Assembly (NCBI GenBank): GCA_046328225.1
Contig: JAXLWZ010000001.1
Span: forward strand, 186,001-250,000
DNA length: 64,000 nucleotides
Source: Amarobacillus sp046328225
GTDB taxonomy: Bacteria > Chloroflexota > Dehalococcoidia > Tepidiformales > Tepidiformaceae
Reading direction: 5' to 3'
How positions within the stretch are numbered: position 1 is the stretch's first letter; every line of letters starts with the position of its first letter. The translations under genes were made by a program, and so were the position numbers. This document shows positions 56,391-64,000 of this stretch, one piece after another. The notes below the pieces were generated by a model. The model did not search any database and was not told where the DNA came from. It saw nothing but the letters and a program-made list of their open reading frames with translations.

Positions 56391-57704
56391 CTACGGCGTG
56401 TGGCCGGCGGCGCCGCTCGCTTCCTTCGCGAGGGCGCGTTCGGCGAAGGGCCGGAGCATCTCCATCGGCGTGAGCGGCGCGCCCAGCGAGCTGCAGACGC
56501 CGCGGAGCAACCCCACCACCCGCCCGAGCAGCACGAGGTCGCCGGGGAAGGCGCGCACCGGGTTGCGGGCGAGCGCGTTGTCCTGCCGCCGCCCCGGAAA
56601 GAGGCCACCGCCTGGGCTGCCCGGCGCGCGTGGGCCGAAGAAGACCTGCATCAGCGCCATCACCTCGTCCGGGTCGGAGCTGGCCGTCTTCACGCCGAGC
56701 TCCTCGAAGGCGGCGAGCACACCCACGAGGTCGCGCGAGGACGCTGCCATCACCAGCCGCGCGAACGCCAGCCGCGGCGCGTCCGGCAGCTCCTTGGTCA
56801 GCCCGAAATCGAGCAGGCCCACGCCGCCCCCGGGCAGGAGGAGGATGTTGCCGGGGTGCGGGTCGGCCTGGAAGAGGCCATCGACCATGATCTGGTGGCC
56901 GTAGGCATCGGCGATGGTCTGGGCGATGGCCGGGCCGTCGATGTCTTCCGGGTGCTTGCCCGCTTCCAGCAGCCGCCGCCCTTCGACGTACTCCGTGACC
57001 ACGACGCGGCGCGCGACCATCTCGTCGATGACGCGCGGCACGGTGATGTGGGGGATGTGGGCGAGGTTCGCGCGCACGCGGCGCGTCATCTCCGCCTCGC
57101 GCACGAAGTCCACCTCCAGCGGCACCTGGCGGCCGACTTCGTTCACGACGGCGCGAAAGTCGAATCGCGGCTCGCGCCGGGCGACGATGCCGACGATGGT
57201 GCGAAGGTTCCGGATGTCGAGCTTCACGAGGCCGCCGACCTCGGGGTACTGGACTTTCACCACCACTTCGCGGCCATCGTGCAGCAGCGCGCGATGAGCC
57301 TGCGCGAGCGATGCCGCGCCGATGGGGGTGTCATCGAAGCGCGCGAAGAGTTCGTCGACGGGGCGCTGGAGTTCGGCCTCGATGGTGTCGCGCACGGCGG
57401 CCGCGGGGCGCGCGGGCACGCGGTCCTGCAGGCGGCTGAGCGAACGCGTGTAGGCGGGCGGCACGACATCCGCGCGCGTGCCGATGAACTGCCCGGCCTT
57501 GATGTAGAGCCCCTTGAGGTCGACGGCCATGTGGTAGAGCCGGTCGGCCTCGGATTCGTGGCGGGCGTTCCAGGCGGCCTCGGCCGCTTCCGGCGAAAGG
57601 TTCCGCGTCTTGCGCTGGGTGCGCTTGTAGCCGAAATAGATGCGCGCGCCCGTCCGCGCCACGCGCGCCGATCGCCGCACCCGCCGGAAATGTTCGAAGG
57701 CCAT
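56391..57704 (-). CDS. ABC1/UbiB-type atypical kinase
   Basis: A 437-residue protein of the ADCK/UbiB family. Family motifs: KxGQ in LYIKAGQFIG near residue 71, the Ala-rich nucleotide loop PIGAASLAQAHRA, VVVKVQYPEV, QADPHPGNILLL and LLDFGLTKEL. No C-terminal membrane helices are evident, unlike UbiB. Relatives support quinone or other prenyl-lipid metabolism through ATPase activity. Convergent with fabI across 24 bp. Confidence 0.93.
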   Translation of the reverse strand: MAFEHFRRVRRSARVARTGARIYFGYKRTQRKTRNLSPEAAEAAWNARHESEADRLYHMAVDLKGLYIKAGQFIGTRADVVPPAYTRSLSRLQDRVPARPAAAVRDTIEAELQRPVDELFARFDDTPIGAASLAQAHRALLHDGREVVVKVQYPEVGGLVKLDIRNLRTIVGIVARREPRFDFRAVVNEVGRQVPLEVDFVREAEMTRRVRANLAHIPHITVPRVIDEMVARRVVVTEYVEGRRLLEAGKHPEDIDGPAIAQTIADAYGHQIMVDGLFQADPHPGNILLLPGGGVGLLDFGLTKELPDAPRLAFARLVMAASSRDLVGVLAAFEELGVKTASSDPDEVMALMQVFFGPRAPGSPGGGLFPGRRQDNALARNPVRAFPGDLVLLGRVVGLLRGVCSSLGAPLTPMEMLRPFAERALAKEASGAAGHTP

Positions 57705-57717
57705 CCGCGAAGCATGG

Positions 57718-57876
57718 GGGAGGAGCGAGGAATGAGGAATGAGGAATGAGGAATGAGGTTCGAGGCTCGAGGCTCGAGCGGGACAACCCCGGGGGAGTCT
57801 GGCTCGCGGCGGGGTTGCCGACTCAGCACTCAGGACTCAGCACTCAGCACTTCCTGGGAACTGGGAACCGGGAACT
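57718..57876. repeat. Heptamer mosaic element R26 (families C, D, E, A)
   Basis: GAGGAAT units (four), GAGGTTC/GAGGCTC/GAGGCTC, core GGGACAACCCCGGGGG...GGCGGGGTTGCC, CTCAGCA/CTCAGGA/CTCAGCA/CTCAGCA, then CTGGGAA/CTGGGAA/CCGGGAA. Order is the mirror image of the element at 55388-55560. Confidence 0.9.
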
Positions 57877-57882
57877 AAATAC

Positions 57883-57888
57883 TATACT
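57883..57888 (+). promoter_or_regulatory. -10-like box TATACT, leaderless DinB-like start
   Basis: TATACT, six bases, ATG. A family A array lies 7 bp upstream. Confidence 0.55.
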
Positions 57889-57894
57889 GGTCGC

Positions 57895-58398
57895 ATGTCC
57901 ACTTCTGGTCTGATCGACCGCCTTGCCGGCACGCCCCGCACGCTCGCCATCCTCGCCGTGGAAGCGACGGAGGAGGCGATGGATACCGCGCTTGCGGGCG
58001 GCTGGTCGCCGCGCACGGTGATCGCGCACTTCCGCGATGATGAGTACCTGTGTATGCGCGCGGCGCTCGAACGGATGCTCGCCGAGGACGACCCCGAGGT
58101 GCGCTTCATCGAGGGCGAGGACTGGGAACCGGGCCGCAACCGCACGCGCGACCGTCGCGACCAGCTCCTCGCGGACTTCGCCCTCCAGCGGCAGGCGAGC
58201 ATCTCCATCCTGCGCATGCTCCGGCCCGAGGATTGGCGGCGAGTGGGCCACATGCCGGGGATGCCGCCGTTCACGGTGGAGTCGTTCGTGCGCGGCTGGG
58301 TCCGGCACGACGACGAGCACATCGCGCAGCTGGAAGCGGCGCTGGGCACGACGCTCGACGAGGTCCTCGAACGGCGCAGCCGCATCCCCGTGGAATAG
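57895..58398 (+). CDS. DinB/DfsB-type four-helix metalloprotein
   Basis: A 167-residue DinB-2 family protein. Metal ligands are in TVIAHFRDDEYLC (His after helix 2) and WVRHDDEHIAQLE (two His in the last helix). The pattern RDQLLADFALQRQASISILRML lies between. Some members are thiol-dependent S-transferases or hydrolases; the substrate is unknown. Leaderless start after TATACT. Tail-to-tail with the GNAT gene, 3 bp apart. Confidence 0.85.
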   Translation: MSTSGLIDRLAGTPRTLAILAVEATEEAMDTALAGGWSPRTVIAHFRDDEYLCMRAALERMLAEDDPEVRFIEGEDWEPGRNRTRDRRDQLLADFALQRQASISILRMLRPEDWRRVGHMPGMPPFTVESFVRGWVRHDDEHIAQLEAALGTTLDEVLERRSRIPVE

Positions 58399-58401
58399 GC
58401 G

Positions 58402-58923
58402 CTACCCCGGGCCGGGAAGCACCAGCTCCATGGTGGTCGAATCGAGCCAGCGGCCGACCTTGAAGCCCACCTGGTGGAGGGTGCCAGCGGGCACGAAACC
58501 GAAACCCCGGTGCAGCTCGATGCTCGCGACGTTCGAGGATTCGATGATGGCGAGCACGCTGCGGATGCCGTGTTCGCGCGCGGCCGCCAGCACCGGCGCG
58601 AGCAGCGCGCGCCCCGCGCCCATGCGGTGCACCACCGGGTCGACGTAGATCGTGTCCTCGCGGGTGAAACGGTAGCCCGACTTCTGGCGATACCAGGAGA
58701 GATAGCTAAAGCCCACGACCTCGCCCGCGCGGATGGCGACGAAGACCGGCGTGGTGGCATCGGTGACGTGCTCGTTCCACCAGAGTTCGCGGCGCGAGAA
58801 CGGCCACGGCGCTTCGTCCCAGGTGGCCGTGCCCGTGAGAATCGCGTCGTTGTAGATGCGATGGATGCCGGGCAGGTCGGCTTCGCGCGCGGGGCGAACC
58901 TCGAAGTTCGTGGAGAGGCCCAT
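58402..58923 (-). CDS. GNAT N-acetyltransferase, phosphinothricin acetyltransferase-like
   Basis: A 173-residue acetyl-CoA-dependent enzyme. FEVRPAREADLPGIHRIYND, TATWDEAPWPFSRRELWW and the acetyl-CoA loop VHRMGAGRALLAPVL with IESSNVASIELHRGFGFV match the Pat/MnaT branch, which acetylates phosphinothricin, methionine sulfone or methionine sulfoximine. Homologues mostly protect glutamine synthetase from such analogues in environmental bacteria. The ATG at 58923 avoids 7 extra residues without ribosome-binding support. Confidence 0.87.
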   Translation of the reverse strand: MGLSTNFEVRPAREADLPGIHRIYNDAILTGTATWDEAPWPFSRRELWWNEHVTDATTPVFVAIRAGEVVGFSYLSWYRQKSGYRFTREDTIYVDPVVHRMGAGRALLAPVLAAAREHGIRSVLAIIESSNVASIELHRGFGFVPAGTLHQVGFKVGRWLDSTTMELVLPGPG

Positions 58924-58992
58924 GACCGCGAGCCTACCGCGCACGCGTTTCGAGGGTGTTACGGGCGGCGAACCGTCCGCATGGCCACGGCC

Positions 58993-60534
58993 TCACTCCC
59001 CGTTGCGCTCTTCCGTCCGTTCTTCGCGCGGCCGGCCGGGCGTGGGTGCATCGCCGGAGCGACGGAAGACGCGCGTGGGGCCGCCCTGTGGGGGAGTGCC
59101 CGGCGGCGGGCTGCCTCCACGGTCGCGACGCGGCGCGCGACGCCCTTCGCCCTGCGCGGGAGCATTCCCACCACCGCCGCCCTGCCCGCGCGGGGGACGC
59201 GGTTCGCGGGGTGTGCGTGGGGTGCCCTCGCCCGGGGCCTGGCCGCGCGGGGGACGCGGTTCGCGCGGTTCGCGTGGTGCGCCGTCACCGGGGGCCTGCC
59301 CGCGTGGGGGACGTGGCTCGCGCGGTTCGCGAGGGGTACCGTCGCCGGGGGCCTGTCCGCGCGGGGGACGCGGTTCGCGCGGTTCGCGGCGTTCGCCCCG
59401 CTGCGGCGGCTGTGCACCCTCGGCGGGCTGAGGCCGTCCGCCGCGTCCGCGGCCCCGGGGCTGCGATGGCGCCTGCTCCGACGGGGCGCCCTGCGCGGCG
59501 TTCGGGGCGGGCGTTGATGGCGCCGGCCGGCTGCGCATCTCCTTGCGGGGGCCACCGCCGGGGAGGCGTCCGCGGCCCACGGGTTCGCGCCGCTCCCAGC
59601 TGTCTTCCTCGGCCTCGGGGCCGGCGAGATCGCGTTCGTCGGCTTCGATGAGCCCCTGCGCGATGGCGTCGGCGCGGCTGATGCTCGGCGGCGGGTCGCC
59701 CGCCTTCGATGCCGGGTCCCAGCGCACCACCGTCCCCAGGTCGCGGTCGCCGACTTCGATGCGCTGCCCTTCGACGAGCAGCGTGACGGAGCGCTTGAGG
59801 ATGTTGAGGCCGATGACCTTGCCTTCGCCGGTCGGGGTGCTGCAGCGCTGGCCGGGCTTCGGCAGCGTCTTGCGCATCTCCTTGTAGCCCTCTTCTTCGT
59901 ACGAAAGGCAGCAGAGGAGCCGCCCGCAGAGCCCGCTGATCTTCTGGGGATTGAGGGGCAGGTCCTGCTCCTTGGCCATGCGGATGGAGATGCTGGGGAA
60001 GGTCGCGAGCCAGTTCGCGCAGCAGAGTTCGCGCCCGCAGATGCCGTAGCCGCCGGCGTTGCGCGCGCGGTCGCGGTCCCCGACCTGGCGCATGTCGACC
60101 TTCACGCCCAGGCGGTCGCTGGTGCGGCGCACCATGTCGCGGTAGTCCAGCCGTTCGTCGCTGGCGAAGGTGAGGGTCAGGCGCCGTCCGTCGAGGGTGA
60201 ACTCGGCGGAATCGAGGTGGGCGGGAAACCCGGCATCCGTCGCGACGGCGCGCGCCTCCAGCAGGGCCTCGCGGGCGCGCTGGCGCAGGGCATCCATGCG
60301 GCGGATGTCGGCTTCGGTGGCGAGCCGCAGGATGGGCTTGAGCTCGTCGCGGTTTAGTTCGTTGACCACGACCTCGCCCGGCGCGATGACGACGCGGCCG
60401 ATCTCGGGGCCGCGGCTGGTCTCGACGACGACGTATTCGCCGGCCTCGAGCCGCATGCCGGCGGTATCGAAGTAGAAGATCTTGCCGGCGTTCCGGAACC
60501 GGACGCCTGCAACATCGTGCAATGGTTCACGCAT
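58993..60534 (-). CDS. ricT: PSP1 domain protein, RicT/YaaT-like, with Arg/Pro/Gly repeat tail
   Basis: A 513-residue protein. Residues 1-285 are the PSP1/RicT domain, which in Bacillus forms the Ric complex controlling RNase Y and phosphorelay. Fe-S cysteines are visible: GYGICGRELCCANW (C166, C171, C172) and SGLCGRLLCCLSYEEEGYK (C203, C208, C209). Residues 290-513 are a disordered, Arg/Pro/Gly-rich tail with a 19-residue unit (REPREPRPPRGQAPGDGTP) about 3.4 times in tandem. Most RicT proteins are near 270 residues, so the tail is unusual. Start overlaps the holB stop by 8 bp. Confidence 0.9.
   Translation of the reverse strand: MREPLHDVAGVRFRNAGKIFYFDTAGMRLEAGEYVVVETSRGPEIGRVVIAPGEVVVNELNRDELKPILRLATEADIRRMDALRQRAREALLEARAVATDAGFPAHLDSAEFTLDGRRLTLTFASDERLDYRDMVRRTSDRLGVKVDMRQVGDRDRARNAGGYGICGRELCCANWLATFPSISIRMAKEQDLPLNPQKISGLCGRLLCCLSYEEEGYKEMRKTLPKPGQRCSTPTGEGKVIGLNILKRSVTLLVEGQRIEVGDRDLGTVVRWDPASKAGDPPPSISRADAIAQGLIEADERDLAGPEAEEDSWERREPVGRGRLPGGGPRKEMRSRPAPSTPAPNAAQGAPSEQAPSQPRGRGRGGRPQPAEGAQPPQRGERREPREPRPPRGQAPGDGTPREPREPRPPRGQAPGDGAPREPREPRPPRGQAPGEGTPRTPREPRPPRGQGGGGGNAPAQGEGRRAPRRDRGGSPPPGTPPQGGPTRVFRRSGDAPTPGRPREERTEERNGE
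59185..59380. repeat. 57-bp tandem repeat inside the ricT-like gene
   Basis: About 3.4 in-frame copies encode REPREPRPPRGQAPG with small changes (DGT, DGA, EGT). The near-identity of copies at the DNA level suggests recent expansion, so copy number may vary between strains. Confidence 0.8.
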
Positions 60535-61630
60535 GGGATGCGGTATCTTCCTGGGCGGGTCCCACCAGTGTACTTCGCGGGAAGCTCAGGAGCATAAGGT
60601 CGATTGCGGCCCGCGCCATCACCTGCGCCTGGAGGTCGTCGCGGGCGCGCTGCACGGCACGCAGGGCATCCGTCGCGCCGATCACATCAGTGCGCGCGAC
60701 GGCGGCGGCGGGGCCTTCGCCGGGCACGCGCGCGGCGGCTCGCAGGCGGTCTTCCCAGAACGCCTCCCAGGCATCGATCTCGTTGAGCACGGTCGCGCGG
60801 TCGCGGCGCCAGCGTTCGGCCATCTCCTCGGAATAGCGGAAGCGTTCGGCGCTGGTGGCGGTGGCCATCCGTTCGCAGCGTTCGAGGAGCCGTTTGCGCA
60901 CGCCCATGAGGTCCGGTTCGTTGGCGAAGGCAAGCGCGCGGCCCGGGCGGCCACGGCTGGCGGCGGCGGCCTCGGCGGCGAGCGCCGGCGCGACCCCCCG
61001 TTCGACCAGCCCGGCCTCGATCTCGGCGCGCGCCACCGTGTGGACTTCGATGCGGCGGCAGCGGCTGAGGATGGTCTCGATGATCGCCTCGGGCGCTGCC
61101 GAAATGAGCGCGAACACCGTGTGCCCGGGCGGCTCCTCCAGCGTCTTGAGGATGGTGTGCGCCGCATCGCGCCCGAACCGTTCGGCGGGGTCGATGAGGA
61201 TCATGCGGGTGCGCGCTTCGAAGGGGTAGCGCGACACCAGGTCGATGACGCCGCGCACCTGGCAGATGCGGATATCGCGCGACAGCGGATGGCGTTCGTG
61301 CGAAGTCTCGCCCGCGCGCGGCCGGCAAAGGGTGTCCCCCGGCGCGAGCGTGATGATGTCGGGGTGCGTGCCTTCGTTGATGTGGCGGCACGGCCGGCAT
61401 TCGTTGCAGGGAATGCCGGTCGCCGCCGGGGGCAGCGCATCGCCGAAGAGCGAGGCGCCGGCGGGCGGCACGGCGCGTTCGCAGTTCAGCAGCTTCGCGT
61501 ATTCGAGGGCGAGCAGCCCCCGCCCGGTGCCTTCGGGGCCGGCGAACAGGAGCGCGTGCGGCGGATCGGCGCTTTCGGCGAGCGCGCGCAGTTCGCGGAG
61601 GATGCCCAGGTGGCCGATGAGCCCACTCAC
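60527..61630 (-). CDS. holB: DNA polymerase III delta-prime subunit
   Basis: Clamp-loader subunit, 367 residues. AAA+ features: ALLFAGPEGTGRGLLALEYAK (P-loop with the usual Lys replaced by Arg, as often in delta-prime), the four-Cys zinc module (IPCNECRPCRH) and KTLEEPPGHTVFALISAAPE with ILSRCRRIEV (the SRC motif). The C-terminal collar helices follow. Placement upstream of a PSP1/RicT gene is the widespread holB-ricT order of Gram-positive-type genomes. The last 8 bp overlap the ricT start. Confidence 0.92.
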   Translation of the reverse strand: MSGLIGHLGILRELRALAESADPPHALLFAGPEGTGRGLLALEYAKLLNCERAVPPAGASLFGDALPPAATGIPCNECRPCRHINEGTHPDIITLAPGDTLCRPRAGETSHERHPLSRDIRICQVRGVIDLVSRYPFEARTRMILIDPAERFGRDAAHTILKTLEEPPGHTVFALISAAPEAIIETILSRCRRIEVHTVARAEIEAGLVERGVAPALAAEAAAASRGRPGRALAFANEPDLMGVRKRLLERCERMATATSAERFRYSEEMAERWRRDRATVLNEIDAWEAFWEDRLRAAARVPGEGPAAAVARTDVIGATDALRAVQRARDDLQAQVMARAAIDLMLLSFPRSTLVGPAQEDTASHA

Positions 61631-61688
61631 CGGCCTATCCTACGGCGGCGCCGCCCATGGTTCGCGCGCCCGCTCGCGGCGGGGGCGC

Positions 61689-61880
61689 CTAGTGGGAGTA
61701 GCGGCGGGCGGTATCGGCCAGGCGCCACGAATCCTCGAGCACCTTCTCCTGGTCCTCGTGCCAGATGCGGCCCCAGAGCCGCCCCAGCATCGTCGAGCCG
61801 GCCTCGACGTGCGGGCGGCTGCTGGCGGCCGCGTGCTCGGTCATGCGTGCGTTGGCGACGGCGATGAAGTCATCGAACAT
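61689..61880 (-). CDS. Small hypothetical protein (63 aa)
   Basis: GGAGGAG lies seven bases upstream of the ATG. The product starts MFDDFIAVANARMTEHAAAS and continues in an amphipathic helix (LGRLWGRIWHEDQEKVLED) to TARRYSH. No family recognised. Upstream of holB by 58 bp on the same strand, so possibly the first gene of the holB-ricT operon. Confidence 0.6.
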   Translation of the reverse strand: MFDDFIAVANARMTEHAAASSRPHVEAGSTMLGRLWGRIWHEDQEKVLEDSWRLADTARRYSH

Positions 61881-61966
61881 GTGGAACTCCTCCGGGGCCG
61901 GTCATGGCGCCGGCCCCACATGGGAGGTTTCGCCCATTCCGGTTGCTCGCGCGGGAGCAAACGGGT

Positions 61967-62139
61967 GAGAGAAGAGAGAAAGGAGAAAAGAGGAAGGAGA
62001 AAAGGGGGCTCAAGGCCCGAGGCGCGAGGCGGGGGCTACCCCGGGGGAGGCATGCTCCCCGCACGGGGTTGATCCCCTGGGAACTTGGAACTGACCACTG
62101 GGAACTGGTTTCGCCTTTCTCATATCTCTTTTCTCTTAG
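61967..62139. repeat. Heptamer mosaic element R27 (families B, D, A)
   Basis: GAGAGAA/GAGAAAG/GAGAAAA/GAGGAAG, CAAGGCC/CGAGGCG/CGAGGCG, core GGGCTACCCCGGGGGAGGC...GGGGTTGATCCC, CTGGGAA/CTTGGAA/CTGACCA/CTGGGAA, then TTTCTCA/TATCTCT/TTTCTCT. Confidence 0.88.
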
Positions 62140-62187
62140 AACCCGCTATAGTTCGCGGCTATCTTCGCCAGCGCCGGAGCACGCGAG

Positions 62188-64000
62188 ATGGTACGCGCCC
62201 TCAAGTACCTTGCCGCCATCGCGATCGGCTGCGTCGCGCTCCTGACCGGGGTGCCGCATGCCGATGCCGTCTTCCCCCAGCGAGCGTGGACGCTCCCCGA
62301 AGCGTGCAATTCGCCCGGTGGGCCGCAGGGCGTCACCGCCGTGCAGTTCCCCGACAACAGCGGGCCGGGGGCGTACGTCAACGGCAACTACATCGCCTTC
62401 GTCTGCAACTACGGCTTCCAGCGCGGCGCCACGAGCGCGGGCGTGGCCGTCTCGGTCGATTACTGCGGTGGCACCGCGCTGGCGCCGCGCCGTGAAACGG
62501 GCAACTACAACACCCTCGCCGGGCAGTTCACCGTTCGTTCGCAGCGCTGGATCACCGTCGGCGGCGCGCTCGCCGTCATCGTTGTGTACACGAACGCGGG
62601 GCCGGGCGGCGACCACTTCACCACGCAGGAGATGGTCACCGGTACGACCAACCTGGTGGAGCTGAACCGCCCCGGCGGAGCCGTCCCCTGTCCCGGCGGC
62701 GGCACGACCCAGCCCCCCGGCGGTGGTGGGGGCGGCAGCGGCAGCGGCGGTTGGAGCGTCACGCTCGCCGCCGACCGCACGAACCTCATCGCCGGCAACG
62801 ACTTCCAGCTCACCGCCACCGCCAACAAGAACCCCTCGGGCACGGGCTACCGCGTCTACATCGTGAACCAGACCGAGAACACCGCCGTCTTCTGCGCGAC
62901 CGCGACCACCTGCCTGCACAAGGACTTCCTGAACGACCCCGGGTCGCGCACGTACGTGGCGATGATCGCGAACGCCAGCGGGCAGGACGTGCAGGCGACT
63001 TCCGCGCCCATCACCGTCACGTGGAGCGCGTGGAGCGGCACCATCACGCTCACCACGCCCGATACCTCCATCTCCGCCGGCGAAACGGTCACGATGACGG
63101 CGACGGCGACGCCTTCGATCAGCGGCACCGCGTACGTCATTCGCATCGAGCGGCAGGATGGCAACGGCAAGACCTGCCACGAATCGCCCTGCAGCGCCAA
63201 CGACACCTATGACTCGGGCATCACGCAGACCTATGTGGCGAAGGTCTTTAAGGACGACGGCACCAGCCTTCGCGCGACCTCCGCACCGCTCGTCATCACC
63301 TGGGAGGCGACGCAGGAGTGGGAGGGGCGCGTGAGCCTGCGCGCCAACGGCGGCGTGACAAGCGTCGCCGTCGGCCGTGCCGTCACGCTTCGCGCCTACG
63401 TCGATCCCGGGCTCGAAGGGAGCAACTACATCGTGCAGATCGCCGAACTCGTGGGCGCGAACGGCCAGCTGCAGTCATGCTCCGACCCCGATGCCGAGCG
63501 ATGCGTCATGGGCGTCACCTCCGACCGCACGGAAACGCGCCGCTACCAGGCCCGCGTCGTCCGCCGCGATGGCACCGGCGGGGTGAAGGCTTCGAGCGAA
63601 GTCCTCGAAATCAGCTGGGGGCCGGGCGGTTCGCTGACCCCCTGCGAGAACTATTGGATCGCCCGCAAGCCGCTGGGCAATGTCACCGTGCTCATCGGCG
63701 GCACCATCCGGCGGCCCGTCGCCGCGGGCGACCGCATCTGTCCCGACGACGTAGTCGAGACGCCCGACAACGGGTCGGTCGAGGCGGAATTCTCGGAGCG
63801 CGGCTACTGGAACCCGAACTTCGGCAACGCCTACACCAGCCGCATCGGGCCGAAGTCGCAGGTCTCGATGTGGTTCGGCGAAAACAACGTCTTCGTGACG
63901 CACGTGGACCTGAAAGCGGGCGACGCCCAGTTCACCATCCACGGCGCGCCACCTTCGGACTTCCGCATCAAGTCACCGACAGCGGTGGCAAGCGTGCGCG
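62188..64000 (+). CDS. Secreted multi-domain protein with Ig-like modules and FecR-like domain, partial
   Basis: Open to the window edge: 604 codons without stop. Signal peptide LKYLAAIAIGCVALLTGVPH with cleavage near ADA. Residues 30-160 form a Cys-containing beta domain, then a Pro/Gly-rich linker, and three modules of about 85-90 residues, each with a strand pair such as WSVTLAADRTNLIAGNDFQL, SGTITLTTPDTSISAGETVT, GRVSLRANGGVTSVAVGRAV and one Cys pair. From about residue 500 (VTVLIGGTIRRPVAAGDRI, VVETPDNGSVEAEF) it matches a FecR domain. CGGAG lies ten bases before the ATG, and TATAGT about 34 bp before it. Confidence 0.82.
   Translation, partial: MVRALKYLAAIAIGCVALLTGVPHADAVFPQRAWTLPEACNSPGGPQGVTAVQFPDNSGPGAYVNGNYIAFVCNYGFQRGATSAGVAVSVDYCGGTALAPRRETGNYNTLAGQFTVRSQRWITVGGALAVIVVYTNAGPGGDHFTTQEMVTGTTNLVELNRPGGAVPCPGGGTTQPPGGGGGGSGSGGWSVTLAADRTNLIAGNDFQLTATANKNPSGTGYRVYIVNQTENTAVFCATATTCLHKDFLNDPGSRTYVAMIANASGQDVQATSAPITVTWSAWSGTITLTTPDTSISAGETVTMTATATPSISGTAYVIRIERQDGNGKTCHESPCSANDTYDSGITQTYVAKVFKDDGTSLRATSAPLVITWEATQEWEGRVSLRANGGVTSVAVGRAVTLRAYVDPGLEGSNYIVQIAELVGANGQLQSCSDPDAERCVMGVTSDRTETRRYQARVVRRDGTGGVKASSEVLEISWGPGGSLTPCENYWIARKPLGNVTVLIGGTIRRPVAAGDRICPDDVVETPDNGSVEAEFSERGYWNPNFGNAYTSRIGPKSQVSMWFGENNVFVTHVDLKAGDAQFTIHGAPPSDFRIKSPTAVASVR

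Noticed and set aside
1121..62139. Heptamer arrays as CRISPR arrays
   Set aside because: Units are 7 bp, contiguous and degenerate, with no 25-40 bp repeats separated by unique spacers, and no cas genes are present.

Overview
The window is about 68-70 % GC and comes from a bacterial chromosome. I saw no rRNA or tRNA gene. The gene set suggests a free-living heterotroph of the Chloroflexota, perhaps near the Dehalococcoidia/Tepidiformia: a deazaflavin(F420)-type oxidoreductase, ABC1 kinase, type I glutamine synthetase, PSP1/RicT protein, many GTG/TTG starts and leaderless-looking promoters. This placement is inference; no marker gene here proves it.

Layout. 1-10 kb: pyrE (cut by the window edge) with a histidine phosphatase, a peptide-type ABC importer without its ATPases, an orphan larB, an extracellular esterase and a CtpE-like P-type ATPase. 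10-17.4 kb: a zinc-finger regulator-like protein, a PAP2-family phosphatase, YbaB/EbfC, a 21-residue membrane peptide, a Crp/Fnr regulator, a truncated haemoglobin, and a small accessory patch (DUF5343-like protein, HicB-like cassette). 17.5-24.7 kb: a phosphotransferase operon, glnA with an overlapping mini-ORF, an acyl-CoA dehydrogenase, an IS3-family element and a GrdB/PrdB-like reductase. 24.9-35.5 kb: an SbcD-like plus UvrC-like pair, a 1,091-residue zinc-ribbon membrane protein, secreted proteins, a PIG-L deacetylase, an arylamine N-acetyltransferase and a sterol-desaturase homologue. 35.8-50.9 kb: a heterodimeric ABC exporter, an SDR enzyme, an SMP-30 lactonase, secA, a multi-GAF hybrid kinase and lysA. 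51-64 kb: DedA, small secreted proteins, an aquaporin-ArsC pair, fabI, an ABC1 kinase, DinB-like and GNAT proteins, the ricT/holB operon and a large secreted protein with Ig-like and FecR-like parts that runs off the end.

The most unusual feature is in the intergenic DNA. At least 27 gaps hold mosaic elements built from seven families of degenerate tandem repeats, all with a period of exactly 7 bp: A, TTCCCAG; B, GAGAAAA; C, CATTCCT; D, CCTCGAG; E, AGTGCTG; F, CGGCTAT; G, GCTGTTA (each also found as its complement). A typical element is an array, a GC-rich core of 30-90 bp, then an array in the opposite orientation, so the whole can fold back. Arrays often begin exactly at a stop codon (TAGTTCCC, TAGAGAAA, TAAGAGAA, GATAGCCG) and often end just before a TANNNT box that lies 6-7 nt from the start codon of the next gene. 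They resemble in style the short tandemly repeated heptamers of heterocystous cyanobacteria, but so many families in one region, with shared cores and gene-end junctions, deserve attention.

Genes are mostly single units or short operons: histidine phosphatase-pyrE, the ABC importer, phosphotransferase plus partner, sbcD-like/uvrC-like, the two ABC exporter halves, aquaporin-arsC, and holB-ricT. Strong hairpin terminators follow glnA, the 129-residue secreted protein at 30.5 kb and the zinc-ribbon peptide at 40.3 kb.
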